From the NCBI GenBank assembly GCA_022496185.1, contig WTXG01000175.1, positions 1-64,000 of the forward strand: 64,000 nucleotides of DNA. Direction: 5' to 3'. Made by a program: the position numbers and the translations under genes. Origin of the DNA: Multifurca ochricompacta (Eukaryota; Basidiomycota; Agaricomycetes; Russulales; Russulaceae). The notes under the pieces were generated by a model. It was not told the origin of the DNA. It searched no databases and saw nothing but the letters and a program-made list of their open reading frames with translations. Positions 43,402 through 55,122 of this stretch are shown here, piece by piece. The first letter of the stretch is position 1. Every line of letters begins with the position of its first letter.

Positions 43402-45215
43402 TGACGATAAAAGGGGTAATAAACGTAGAAAGACCAGAAGATTCAGAGGCGAGAGAAAGGGGAGGTTGTTGTGGAGGTGGAGGTAGGGCAGAGAGCACAA
43501 TGAGATCAAATACAAATACCCCGTTCCCTTCCTTTATGCTTTATGCTTAAATGCAAAACCAAAGCTGGGTTGAGTGGAGGTTTGGAAGTTATAGAGCGGC
43601 CAGAATGACGTCCCCTCCCCCCCCCTCGTGACCAGCATGCGCAGATTTCGGATGGAGCAATTATTCAACGCCGCCCTCAAGCGCGCTTCAGTGAGGCCAT
43701 TGATGGATGTGGTACCGGTACTCGATTTGTGATTGATCGAAATGGTTTCCGGAATGCGCCATGTTCTGAAAAAAAGAGCTGCAACGTACCGTACGACGAA
43801 TGGGATGTGACGGCTGCGGTACCATGCGTGCCCTTCGTTGTATGGATATATGGATATATAGACCCATGGTTGAGTCGGCTGGAATAGGGGGGGGGATAAA
43901 CGTCCGTCGGTCGCTCATTTCTGTTTCCGTTCCTTCCCGTGCCATGCCATTCCGCAAAAACGCAGCAGAATTACATAACCACCATAATTATCATTGATTC
44001 TGAGTTGAGTGAGTGAGTTGGCACATGTAGGTTTCCCCCATCTCCATGAAACGGAGATGAAACCTGAACCCTGAACAACAAAAAGGTTGCCAATGGCTTC
44101 CACGGCCCGATGCACACACTGCCAAACTAAACTAAACTGACATGACCCTGAACGTTAGTTAACTCGCTGACCCACTCCAGCTTCTGCATCTCCGAGCCCC
44201 CCCCCCCCCCCCCCAAACCCTCTAGCTTGAAAGCCTTTTGCTTTTGGAACTACTGCCAAAGTGGATACGAGAGAGCGACAGCATTGCAGTGGCGGACAGT
44301 GGATCCGACACACGACCGCTCCATGCACATGCACGTGGTTCACCTATAGTCAAACTCGAAAAGACCCCCCCCTCCCCCCTACAAGTACAAAGTTTGACTA
44401 AACCCGAGAGAAGACCGGCAGCGGGCCCATTTCGCCGTGCTTCTCATTGAGGTAGCATAGAAAACGCCAAAAATAACATCACCTGAGCATGTGCACACTA
44501 CAGTGTCTAGTGGGTCGAGGAAGCGCAGAGTCTAGCTCCTGGTCCGGAGGAGGAGGGTTTGTTCTGTTCTGACGTTCTGTTCGAAGGTCGGAGGGTCAGG
44601 ACACGGCTCTCACTAGACTGGGATTCTTCTCTTCTCTCCTTCACTTAAATATATTCAATTTATAGAGCTTGGCAACGTGACTTGGTTTCGCATACCGCCG
44701 CGGACAGAGGAAAGAGTAGATGAACGGTTTGTGAATCTGGCCCTCGAGTTAACCTCGTGGGTGACTAGTGGGATTCTGGACCTTGTGGAAATTGTGGAAA
44801 CTTCAGTCATGGAAGGCTGTCAGGCGGGCGCGATAAACGTGCGGCTTCAGCGGAAGACACAGGATCAAGTATTGATGATATGGCTAATGTGAACTTGTCC
44901 CCAAATCCCATAGCAATCGGTTCGTAAACATAAAGTACACCACATCTGCACGATCTGGTAACTGACCACAATACCAATACCAATACCAATACCAATACCA
45001 ATACCAATACCAATATACATACAATACATACAATAAAAAATGGAAGCGAGCGGAAGCTGCTAGGGCGAGTCAACGCGTGACCGTGGGAAAGATTATCCTC
45101 GTCGACACGATGGGTCAAGCAAGACACATCTGCAATTCACTTGTTTGCAGTGAGCCATCCGTGTCGAGCCATCCGTATTGCCAGCCAGTCTGAAGACAAG
45201 AACACATCCATTTTC
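43402..45215. other. Divergent intergenic region with simple repeats
   Basis: Promoter side of the secreted protein (left) and of the 165-aa gene (right). Contains an uninterrupted C18 run at 44197-44214 and shorter C runs (43613-43624, 44366-44378). No ORF looks coding. Confidence 0.5.
44970..45015. repeat. Hexanucleotide microsatellite (AATACC)n
   Basis: About 7.5 uninterrupted copies. Confidence 0.92.
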
Positions 45216-45782
45216 ATGTCGGGTACAGCTTACCCCACCCATGAGCTACACCGCGGCGATATTCCTTATGAAGCGCCATCCGTCCGTTCTGTATCGCCCA
45301 ACGACTCGCTGACAACGGCATACGGACCAGATGAGACGAATTTGTCAGACAGAGAGCTCTCGGAAGATGCATTTGCTAACAAGGCGCTCGCTGATCTGCG
45401 TATTTATGAGAAACGCGAAGAGGAAGAGCGTGCAGAAACGCGGCCGCTGATAATGCCACGACCTCGCCGCGGGGCGACCAACAGCGTAGATGAGAAAGGT
45501 GTGAATGAACCCGCTGTGGTCATGCGTTCGAAAAAAAAAAATCATGGCTGATTTGATTCTCTGTTTGAAGCGATGGTCGATCAGGTTATGCGTTCCTTGC
45601 GATGGCACATCAACCAGCTTGAAGAACAAGATGGAATCGAGACTGTGCTGCAACGTCGAGTAATGGCTAGGCCGGAAACTCCACCCTTAGCGAACGATGT
45701 AGACATTATAATGGAGAGCATGATGGTGGGATCACGGGACAAACCTACTGCGAGTCCAAACGTCATGAACGTGGATGAGTGA
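45216..45782 (+). CDS. Unknown 165-aa protein
   Basis: Two exons, 45216-45515 and 45585-45782. The intron has a CTGAT branch-like site and ends ...gatcag. Without the intron an in-frame TGA follows a poly-A stretch near 45550, so the intron is the simplest reading. The protein is polar: MSGTAYPTHELHRGDIPYEA, an acidic helix (LRIYEKREEEERAETRP), then VMRSLRWHINQLEEQDGIET and an acidic end NVMNVDE. No signal peptide or membrane segment. I recognise no family. An alternative acceptor (gaag before 45571) would change about five residues. Confidence 0.6.
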
Positions 45783-46092
45783 CGTCCAATTTGAATTTGG
45801 TCCTCATTGTCGTTGCCCTTGTGTTGGTGTGTCGGGTGTGTCGGTCTGTCTTGTGTCTTGTGTCATTGTTTCACGTGATCTATTGTTAAGGCACGCGCTT
45901 GACACTCGAAGCGAGGTCGCGTTATTTGTTCTTATTTTGAGAGTGTTCATATCCCAATGTCTTTGGGCGTTTTTTGTACCCTTGAGTTGTTCTCAACCTC
46001 CTCTTACTGCCGTTGTCGGTGCCCTCACCGCCGATAACGTTCAGGGATACAGCTTGGCTTCCGTGTATATTTAGTTTTGTCTCCATTATATC
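45783..46092. other. Spacer between the 165-aa gene and the kinase gene
   Basis: 310 bp in tandem orientation; it must hold the 3' end of one gene and the promoter of the next. GTGTCGGTGTGTC-like tandem GT-rich sequence at 45830-45862. Confidence 0.4.
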
Positions 46093-49000
46093 ATGTCTTC
46101 CGAACAGCCTCCTCCTCCATCTAACGCCAGTGACATATTCTCGCTTTCGGATCGGGTGCTCGCCGAGAAGCTTCAGTTTATAAAAGAGGTGCGCGTCCCT
46201 ACTTCGAGTCTGGATGCCGCCCACCTACTCATCTATCCTCTTAGATTGGTTTTGGGAATTGGGGCAGTGTTTGGTTATGCCAGCCGAGAGTATCAGATAG
46301 TGTTGATGACACCAAACTTGCGGTGAAACTTGTGCACCGATCGAAGACGGCGACGACTGCCGCTCGTGTTCGGTCACTGTATGTCATCTGTTCTCAAATA
46401 TCAACTCTTCACGTCGCTGACGGTCCCTCGCTCAGGTGGAATGAGATGAAGGTTGTCCGGACGTTCAAGAACGATCCCCACCCTTCAATTGTACCCTTTC
46501 ACTCCTTCATCATCACTCCTTCGTACGCACTTATCACAATGTGAGTAAAAACTTTGTCTATGCGGCCGTCTACATTACCCGAGGACAAGTGTGTCTTCGA
46601 TCGTGGACGGACATGTATGCGCTTCTTGTGCTGATTTCTTTCAAGGGAGTACCTCCCAGAACTTGTCCCTGTTGAAGTTCCGGAATGCAAAGCCAAAGAG
46701 TGGTTCCGTTCATTGCTCTCTGGCGTCGAATTTCTCCATTCCAGGGGCGTTGTGCACAACGACATTAAGTAGGTATTTGCATTCTTGGTCCATTCACATA
46801 CGAGTGCTAACAGGCGGCTGGTTCAGACCAGCAAACATTCTGTTGTCGGAGCAGAAGGTACCAGTTTTGGTTGATTTTGGTTTTGCGGAAAAGTACGACT
46901 TGCAAGACGCCAAGGCATTCTCCTCTAATCTCACATACGGCACGCCTGAGGTATGTTGGGTTTTCTTTAACGCCTGTATAGTCATTGAACCGCTTGAAGT
47001 ACTTGTCTCCGGAACGCGCGAGAGGCCTTCCGCACGATACACGTAAAGCGGACATTTGGTCCCTTGGCATTACTTTCTTTGAGATCCTCATTGGACGCAC
47101 GCCATTCGAGCAGACTGAAGGCGAGCCGTTCACCACCAAGGCTGCACTGGAAGACTACTGGGCACGGACTGTGTGTTTCCTTTCCTGTGGCTTTTGTATT
47201 TGCTTTACTCACGACGTGGGGTTAGATGCGCGGCAAATGGCTAGGCAGCTGGAAGATCTCCACAAGCGTGGAAAAGATGCTGCGTCGCATGATTCAGCCA
47301 AACGCTGACCTGCGTTGCACTGCTCCTGAGGCCTCAAGGACCCTTACTGGGATGCACCACTTTCGATTTCAGGACAGAACAAAGCAGCTGGTGGGTCTCC
47401 GGATAAACTAAAGACTCGAAATGTCATCCCGTCCTGGTCTGCGCGTCGCGAGTCCAAGATTCAACGACCTGAATGCGAGCGAACTGAGAAGAAGCACGAA
47501 GACAAGGAGAATGCCCCAGTGACACCACCTCATTCGAAAAAAGGCCCTGTCCGCCAACGTGTTCTCTCAGGGACGGATGGTATGTTTTATCCTTTTTCTT
47601 AGGAGGGACAGTAAATGACGTCCGTCCAGTCATCGGCTTAGCGAAGAAGCGCCCCAACGTCAACGCGCACATGCTCACACCACTTCGTCCTCGAGAGAAT
47701 GTGTCTGCACTCAAGCAGAGGTCCTCGAGAGTCCAGGACAAGGAGAACGATCCTAATCAACAGAAGGCTACTCCGCGGAAGCAACCCTCGACGCGTAGCA
47801 TTGCGCGCAAGCCCTCCGCCCTGGGTGATCGCACAGTTCAGACACGCAATGCTGAGAATACACAGGTCGGTGCTCTTGACAGGCGTGTCCCCGCGACAGA
47901 TAGAAGCACCGGAAGTGTTCGTAATCGTATGCGTGAGTGGGAGCTCGAGCGAGCAAGGCTGCGAGAGATGGAGCGCGTCGGCGAGTCAGACCCACAGGAT
48001 ACCGAGCCGGAGCCAGAGCGCCCAGCGCCTGTACGCAAACCGTCGCGGCTCCGAGACATTACGCCCCCGATTCCATTGTCACCGGGTATGTTTTTGCCTT
48101 TGTGTAGTGCGTGATGATTCGTGGTGACAGTAGTTCCTGCAGATGCACAATCTTCACCGGCGAAGCCAAGTGACCCGTTCGCACGGTCTATGTCCGCCAA
48201 ACTCTTCAAGCCAGTGGTTCAGGACTCAACTGCCCCACTCACATCTATGTCGCCCTTGCCAGGTGTGTTGTACGACCTTGAGTCAAGTTGCATTTATAAC
48301 GAATGATCACAGGAACAGATGCAGACTCGCCAACGCGTGAACCATTCCCGCGAAATACGCCTGTAAATGAGTCGAGTTTCAGCCTCCTCAAGCAAAGCTT
48401 GAAGATCCCGCTGGGTATGTGTTTGTTTAGTGTCCAGAACTCAAATAATGCGATCTCTGAAATTTGATTTGGAATATTCATATTCTAAAGGCAAGACAGT
48501 TGACATTTACAAGTCCTCTATCGGCCTCATCGGACGTCGCCCGAGTGTAGCCCAGTCTAGTTCACCACAGGAGTTGAGTGAGCGGCCATCTTGGGAGAAG
48601 GAGATTATGCACGAGGGTACGAGTTTTTTTATATTTTTTATTCTCTTTCCCCAATCACGAAACGAACAAAAAAAAAATTAGCAAATTCATCGCTACCTGC
48701 TGTGCAGCAGGCCGTCCGGAATCGAAGAGTTGGCGCTGATAGCCGGACTGATCGCATGACCATTTGGCTTCAGAACGTCGAGAGTATGTCCACGCGCGCG
48801 ACACTGTCCTGTTTGATAACCTATTCATTTCATCCTTTCAGAGGTTGTCGCTGATGCAAGGCAAAACTTCGCTTCTTCGAAAGTTAGCTTGCTTCCCCCA
48901 CTTCCCATAGCCCCTGGACCGCAGACCCGTCGGTTGTCTCGTGATCGCTCTCAGGATAATTTGGGCGGGTCTATGAGGCCTTCTCGTAAGGCTCTCGCTG

Positions 49001-50030
49001 CCCACCAGATATTCCAGGTCGAGGAACATTCAAGCGTAGACAAAGTTTCCCCATCGGCGACGTCCGTAGCACGAGAAGACAAGCCCAGTGCGGTTCCCTC
49101 AGATAACATTCATGCCATCCCGTCAGAGGGGCCCAGTCGCTCCGCTTTCTCGTTTGACAGTCCACGACCAACCCGCCGTGCAACAGTGCTTGGAAGTTCG
49201 CCAGAGAAATCGCGTAGCTTGGATATCAATGTCAACATGACGCCATCGAAGCGCAAGGAAAAATCCAAATCGGCCAATGATTTGAAACGGCTTATCCGTC
49301 CCATCTCAAAAGTGCAATTGGAATTGGACAAACGTGAGCGTGTGCCCCTGCCTCTTCTTTTTTGGGTGTTTTAAAAAACTGATGTGTGCAAATTGCGTGC
49401 GCAGTTGCGGCAAAATCGGGTCGCGCTACTATCCTTGACCGGGACCTGTTTACTCCGGATCCTACGCCCGTGGACGCAGACACATCTGAAAGTTCGAACG
49501 ACCATGTTTCATCCCATAGTTTTTCTGGCAGCAATAGCCTAACTGATTCACCGTTCCTTGTGCAACCGTACCCTGCCCGGAAGCAAGCTTTGGCCTCTTC
49601 GGCCATAGACTCTCCGACCCAACGCCAACTAGAAGGTGTTTACGACCGCTTCCTGATGGCGACCAGCGGAGTGAAGCGTGTCGGGAAAGGTTATCAATCC
49701 TGTACTGTCAAACCGGTCTCGATAAATGTACCTCCTCCGCCACTGCCAAAGAATTCGGGACGATTCTTTCATTCGACACGTCGACCGATGCCTCCGCCTG
49801 TATCTAGTGAAGACAGGTTTATGACGATGATGACGGCGTCGAACGTTGTTGATGAACTGGGTGTCATGACGCAGTCTGCTGCTGGCAGTGGCGGAGTTGT
49901 CCACGTTGATTCGGATTCGACTGGTCGGGAGGACCGCGCTGGGACTGCGAAGACGGTCAGTCGGGCGCTCAAGGCACTCGTCACGGGAAAGACGGTGGTG
50001 AAAAAAGCGTCGTCACGACGGATGCACTAG
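46093..50030 (+). CDS. Serine/threonine protein kinase with long disordered C-terminal tail
   Basis: Fourteen exons: 46093-46188, 46245-46378, 46436-46540, 46646-46768, 46827-46950, 47000-47170, 47226-47579, 47642-48085, 48143-48262, 48313-48414, 48491-48616, 48682-48783, 48842-49333 and 49405-50030. Kinase landmarks in order: glycine loop [12 protein letters not shown], lysine AVKLVHRSK, helix-C region [10 protein letters not shown], catalytic loop VVHNDIKPANILL (HND instead of HRD), DFGFAEKYD, activation end [25 protein letters not shown], and [14 protein letters not shown]. The tail of about 700 residues is basic, Ser/Pro-rich, with coiled coil [17 protein letters not shown]. One extra base is needed at 47338-47339 (AAGG) to read SRDPYW; then the exons total 1040 codons with stop. 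Kinase certain, subfamily not: the arrangement suggests a cell-cycle or polarity kinase, but that is a guess. Confidence 0.88.
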
Positions 50031-51512
50031 AAGATTATCGTTTCTCGCTCGGGTGGAACAACAACAACAACAATACCTCTTATCTACACTTTACTCCGCA
50101 CGCACGTTATCTATCTTTTTTATTTTTTCCATCTCGGCTCACATTTCTTTTTTCTTCAACCTATCTGTTGTTCAAAAATCACATCATAAGCATTTTTGCA
50201 TTCATTGGATTCCTCTACCCTATCCCCTTTCCTTCCCCCGCCACCAACCAACCAATTTTTTTTTTCTTTCTTTTTCTTTTCTTTTATGTCTTTTTACGTT
50301 TCCATCTACTGCTATCAATCTGTCACGCCGGTTGCCCCCTTGACGTTTCTCTCCCACGACACGAGCTGGATAATCGTTTTAGGTTTTTCTCTCTCATGTT
50401 TTAATGTTCTTTCTTCTCCCACTCACGTCACTTTACACACAAAACACATTACACGAACCCTCCCCCCCCCACTTTCCGCTATATGACTATATCGATCGAA
50501 CTTCTCACATTTCTTTTTTTGAATGTTTCCAAAAAAAGTCAAGAGGCGATTGAATATGTATATAGTCCCCCCCCTCTCCATCACGAACATGCTAATTAAT
50601 GAATTTGCAACGCTTTTTTTGTTTTTTTTTACAAGGGAGCGAGTGAACTGTTTGTTTTTCATTTGTTTGTTGGCTCAATTGACGAAAAAAGTTGGCGGAA
50701 CTTGAGGAGCTGCGCCCGTCAACTGGTTGATTGATTGTTTTTTTTTAATTTTGTGGTTTTTCGTCGTTCGACGACGACGACTGGGTTGGAGGGTGGGATA
50801 TTTGATTATGCTGTGTGTTTTTTTATCGGAGATGAGGGCTCTCTCTAGTCTAGATCCATTTAGGTGGGGGTGGGGAACCTTTAATTAGATCTGATTTGAA
50901 TTGACTGATTGATCGGTGTTGGTTAGTTGGTTGTTTGGTTGATTGGTTGGTTGATTGATTGATATTTTTGTCTGGTTTTTCGGCCCCCCCCCCCTCCCCC
51001 CTCTACCCACTAGAATGATTGCTGTTCTGTGCTGTTATTGGGGTTGTAGGGGAGGGGGTGGGGGGTGGGCTATGCTATGCTGTGTAGCGATAGCGGAGTT
51101 TAGGATCTGAGTGAGTGAGTGAGTGATCATCTCACTCACTCAGACCAACCCCAAAATCTCGTTCCATCGGTCTCTCTGTCTCACTTTCATTACAGCTTAG
51201 CACCCTCACACCCTCTCCCTCCCCCATTTACCCCCTGGCCGCCCTTGACGCCCTGACTTGGGGTGTATGTAGAAAATAAAAAAATACAAAACCATTTTAT
51301 TTTTTTGAAAATGAGTTTGAGTTGCACAAACCATAAAATTTAACAACAACAAACAAACAACAGCTACTACAACTACTATCGTCATCTCGTTAGTTACTAA
51401 TCGGAGAAAAACGATTAGAAAAAAAAAGAAATATATGTTGTCCATCGTTAGTATCATGTCCAACCACCCGTCAGTTCAGTTAGTCCCTGAACCCGTAGTC
51501 GTTCCAAACCAA
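50031..51512. other. Convergent intergenic region with low-complexity DNA
   Basis: Between the 3' ends of the kinase (+) and protease (-) genes. Long T-, C- and GATT-rich tracts (50100-50340, 50920-50965, 50984-51001) and a hairpin at 51107-51143. No gene seen. Confidence 0.5.
51107..51143. terminator. Perfect 13-bp inverted repeat between convergent genes
   Basis: CTGAGTGAGTGAG, an 11-nt loop, then CTCACTCACTCAG. It could fold in transcripts of either strand. A role in 3'-end formation is only suggested by position. Confidence 0.35.
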
Positions 51513-53574
51513 CTAACTCCCGCGAGGCGAAGCAGAAGACAATGAGGAAGAAGGATGATGAGCATAGCGAGCTCGGGTGTTGTTGTTGTTGAAACCCGCC
51601 GTCCCAGCGTGCTGCTCCTGCATCGGCATCGGCATCGGCATCTGCATCTGCGTATCCCCCGTCGGCGCCGGTGCCGACAAATGACGATACGCCCTCTGTC
51701 GACTTCTTCTCATGACGAGCGACACGATGATGCTGAGTACGATGACGCCACCAGCGATAGAGGAACCGACAAGGATGGGCACCTTGTGTCTCTCATAGAA
51801 ACCTTTCACGCCAGGAGCTAGCTTCTTTCGAGCCTCGACGAACTCGGCGTGCGCGGTCTTCACGTCGGTCAGGGAGAGGAACTGTATGTAAGGGAGGTTC
51901 GTTGAGTTCGAATTCGAGTTTGAGGTTGAGGTACTGTTAGAGTCGGTCAAATTACCGTAATTGACGAGAACGTAGGTGTTGGTCACTAAAATAAGGAAGA
52001 CGAACAAAAATAAATATTTGTTTTTAGGCCAAAGTCCTCTGAAAAGAAGGGGTGGGGCGAGGATAGAAGGGGGATTGTAACTTACGGAATGACTCGCCAA
52101 GAATCATGTCGTATGTCGGGTCGTTTGCACCTGGGATCCTTGGTTGGAACTTTTCGAGATGCACATAAAAGAGCACCCAAAAAAAAACAAAAAAAAAAGG
52201 TAGAGTCAATTTCAAGACATATATCAATACCACTGCTACCCCCGAAACGTACCGCACCAAAACAGATCGTCTTGTTATTATCTTCGATAAACACCCTGCT
52301 GGAATCGAGAGGGTGGACGGGATATAGTTGCCCACCGAGCGAAATGGTCACGTTCGGCGCCTGATCACAGTCGAACGTCCAAAGTTCCCCACCCAAGCCT
52401 GTGACATCTCCAGCTTCGCCCCCTTCAGACCCGAATAGATCTCGCTTGCAGCATCACTGTCACACCCCTCGTCTTCAAAAAAAAAGAGAGAGAAAAAACC
52501 CATTGACGTACTGTGGCAACTGAGCCAGCGTAAAGCCCGTGTCAACGAGTGAAACCAACGTCCCGTTGTTGGTGATATTACTCTTCAGCTTGATTGGCCC
52601 ATTTGGACCGATTATCCCATCGGGGTCCAGAAACACTACCCAATGTTGGTAAATCGCGAACTCGTCGGGGAGCACGAAAACCTCGACTTTGGGCTGATTC
52701 GTCACGTCTTGATACTGAGGCAGAACCGAACCGAGTGTCAACTCTCCTGTGTTCTTCTGGTCACCGACGGTCAAATTGTGTCGGCCGAGATGAAAAGTGA
52801 AAATTGCGGCGTGGAAGGGTATTCACGGAAGATCCGATCGAAAGGAGAGTCTGCCGAGGACTGGTTGCCCAAGGCAGCATAAATAAGCGACCCTGAATTG
52901 GGACTAAGCCCAATTAATCCCCTGCCCGCCTGATCGGGATCGTCCGAGGCAACCTCCACTGTTTGGACAAAAAATCAGTTCAAGTACGTGCGACGATGGT
53001 AAAATATATTTATATCGAAAGGAACATCACTCACTGAATGCTTGTTCTGGAATAGTGTAGCCAAGGATATTCAGCTCAGCTTTTTTCACAGGGCCTTAAG
53101 AAAGTTTGATGTTGAGAGTGGTATGAGATAGCCATGATGTCGACAATGAGGACACGTACCCTGGTCTGCGCCTATTGCGAATGAGATCGAGGTATTGACG
53201 CCCGTGTCGGTTGCGTTGTGCACTGGACCCGTAACCCAGAGATCCCAGCTAGAAGATTACATGTATTTACGCAGGTAAGCAGACAACAACAATAACGCGG
53301 CGGGTTGGGAGGGTGTCGTTGTCGTTGACAGTAGAGAAATGAATATGGAGCTAACCTGCCCGTGTCAACAATGACAAGTATGGTTGCCCCCCCAAGGTGA
53401 TGTTGATGAAGTAGTTTCCACTACTAAAGTCCAGCGCCGACACGCCAGTGGTATCGCGTGCGGAAAGGCTCGGCGAGTATACAGAACGAGAGCCAATATC
53501 AGAACGAGGAGCAGTTAGCCCTTGAGTGAAGGGGAGGAGGCTGCCAATAGGGCAAACGATCTGTAGAGGAGCAT
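51513..53574 (-). CDS. Pepsin-like aspartic protease (A1) with C-terminal membrane anchor
   Basis: Multi-exon gene. N-terminal half: SGNYFINITLGG, first active site ILVIVDTGSWDLWVTG (DTGS across an intron near 53350-53250). Middle: QAGRGLIGLSPNSGSLIYAA. Second active site SLVDTGFTLAQLP (about 52560-52520). C-terminal: an Asn/Ser-rich stretch, a transmembrane helix VPILVGSSIAGGVIVLSIIV followed by RRSRQR, and a Met/Pro-rich cytoplasmic tail. This fits the membrane-anchored A1 proteases of basidiomycetes. At the 5' end, ATG 53574 gives a signal-like MLLYRSFALLAASSP but then needs one extra base in a C run near 53533 to enter the mature frame; alternatively ctacag near 53559 is an acceptor and the first exon lies further upstream. 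Exact exon ends were not all fixed. Confidence 0.82.
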
Positions 53575-55122
53575 GGTCAAAAGAGACGGTGGCAGAACTG
53601 ACTGCTCGCCATCAGCGGATGAGGTTCGTATTTATTGAGGTAGAAGGGCCAATTAGACATTGCTGTGCGCATATCACACACGTACAAAAAAAAGCCCAGA
53701 CGGGAATTATGGCACGGCCAACATGAGTACAAATGACACACACACGAACGAACAAAAAAAAGGGGGATAGAACACCAAGATCACTGTACCGAGATCGCCT
53801 GTGATTTAATCGCGGGGTCAAGTCACCAGGCATTGCCGACAGCCCCGTTTGTGTGTGCCCCTGGCAGCAGCAACGCCTTGGCCACCGCAAAAAACGAGTG
53901 TCATACTCTGTCCCTCTATTTCTTTATTTTTTATATTTTTCGGTTCATTCTGCACATTTGAGACCCATAGATTCATTGAGGGAGGGAGGGGGTTGGGGGT
54001 TGTAGTCACCAAAAATAAAACTCCATAACATATTTGTTTGATCGATTGGTTGGTTGGTTGGTTGGTTGGTATGAGATCGGAAGGCGTGTAAGCGACACAG
54101 CAGTCGCTAAGCTCCTATGCGGGTGCCTCGGGGTTTTATTCGGTGTTGACAGCAGCACAAGACTGTCGATGAAATGAAAAAAACAAGTTGGGAAGGTGAA
54201 TTTGCCCCAGCCCCGGTTCATAATGGCTCCGGGGTTTAGGGTTTAGGTTTAAGGGGAGGGTGTCCACAACCCAGCCGACTTTGCCCTGATGTCTGAAAGA
54301 CCACCGCGAGTGGATGGATCGTAATGTGGTGTGCACATATGTCGGATGTTGCATCAACCAGGTAACGCTTTTCTTTCTTTCTTTTGTTTGTAAAATTGTC
54401 GAGCTGTGGGCTGGGGAGGCCATGTGAGGTGAGTAAATGCGGTGAGCGTGAGTGTGGGTGTGGGTGTGAGTGTGAGTTGTGAGTGACGAGAGGCATTTAC
54501 TCACCGCTCACCGCAGCACAGCTTCACCAAGGGTTCCCTTTAAACAACGATCCTGACCTCGTTGTATAATATTATGAACACGATCATATAGTTTAAGGTC
54601 AAAAGTCACCTTACTCTCCCCCACCGCTGACATCCCTTAAGTGGTAATCTTATCACACGACTGTAATTTGTAATAATATTTATTTTAAAAAGGAAAGTTA
54701 ACAACAAAATATCAGTTGGAATAAGATCAGATGGCTCTCCTCCACAACTGGATGCAATTCACCCAGCAGTTTGATGAATCACGTGATGTAAAGTAAACAA
54801 CAGCAAACTCTGTTGAACCAAGATAGTGGTACAAGAGGTTCCGGGATAGTGGTTTGACATGATTACAATCACGCATAGATAACACAAGTCAAAAATGCAT
54901 TCATTTAGTCTAGTGGCCAATATAGTACATAGATCTGCTATAGATAAAGCACTTGCTACCACATTATTCTGCATCTAAGCTCTAAGTCTAATCAAGGCAA
55001 GATAGCTAGTAGTGATGTAGTATCTAGTACAAATTTGTGCTATGTCTGTTCCATGAATTCAAGAACAAAGTGCAATCTTATCACATTGGAGTCATGTATT
55101 TCAGTTTTGGGTGTTCAACAAC
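53575..55122. other. Intergenic, repeat-rich
   Basis: A TTGG array at 54044-54070, telomere-like ggtttagggtttagg at 54236-54250, a GAGTGTGGGT-rich tract at 54450-54485. No gene supported. Confidence 0.45.
55115..55122. repeat. Target-site duplication of hAT-like element Y, left copy
   Basis: tcaacaac, matched by tcaacagc at 57019-57026 (7 of 8). Confidence 0.65.
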
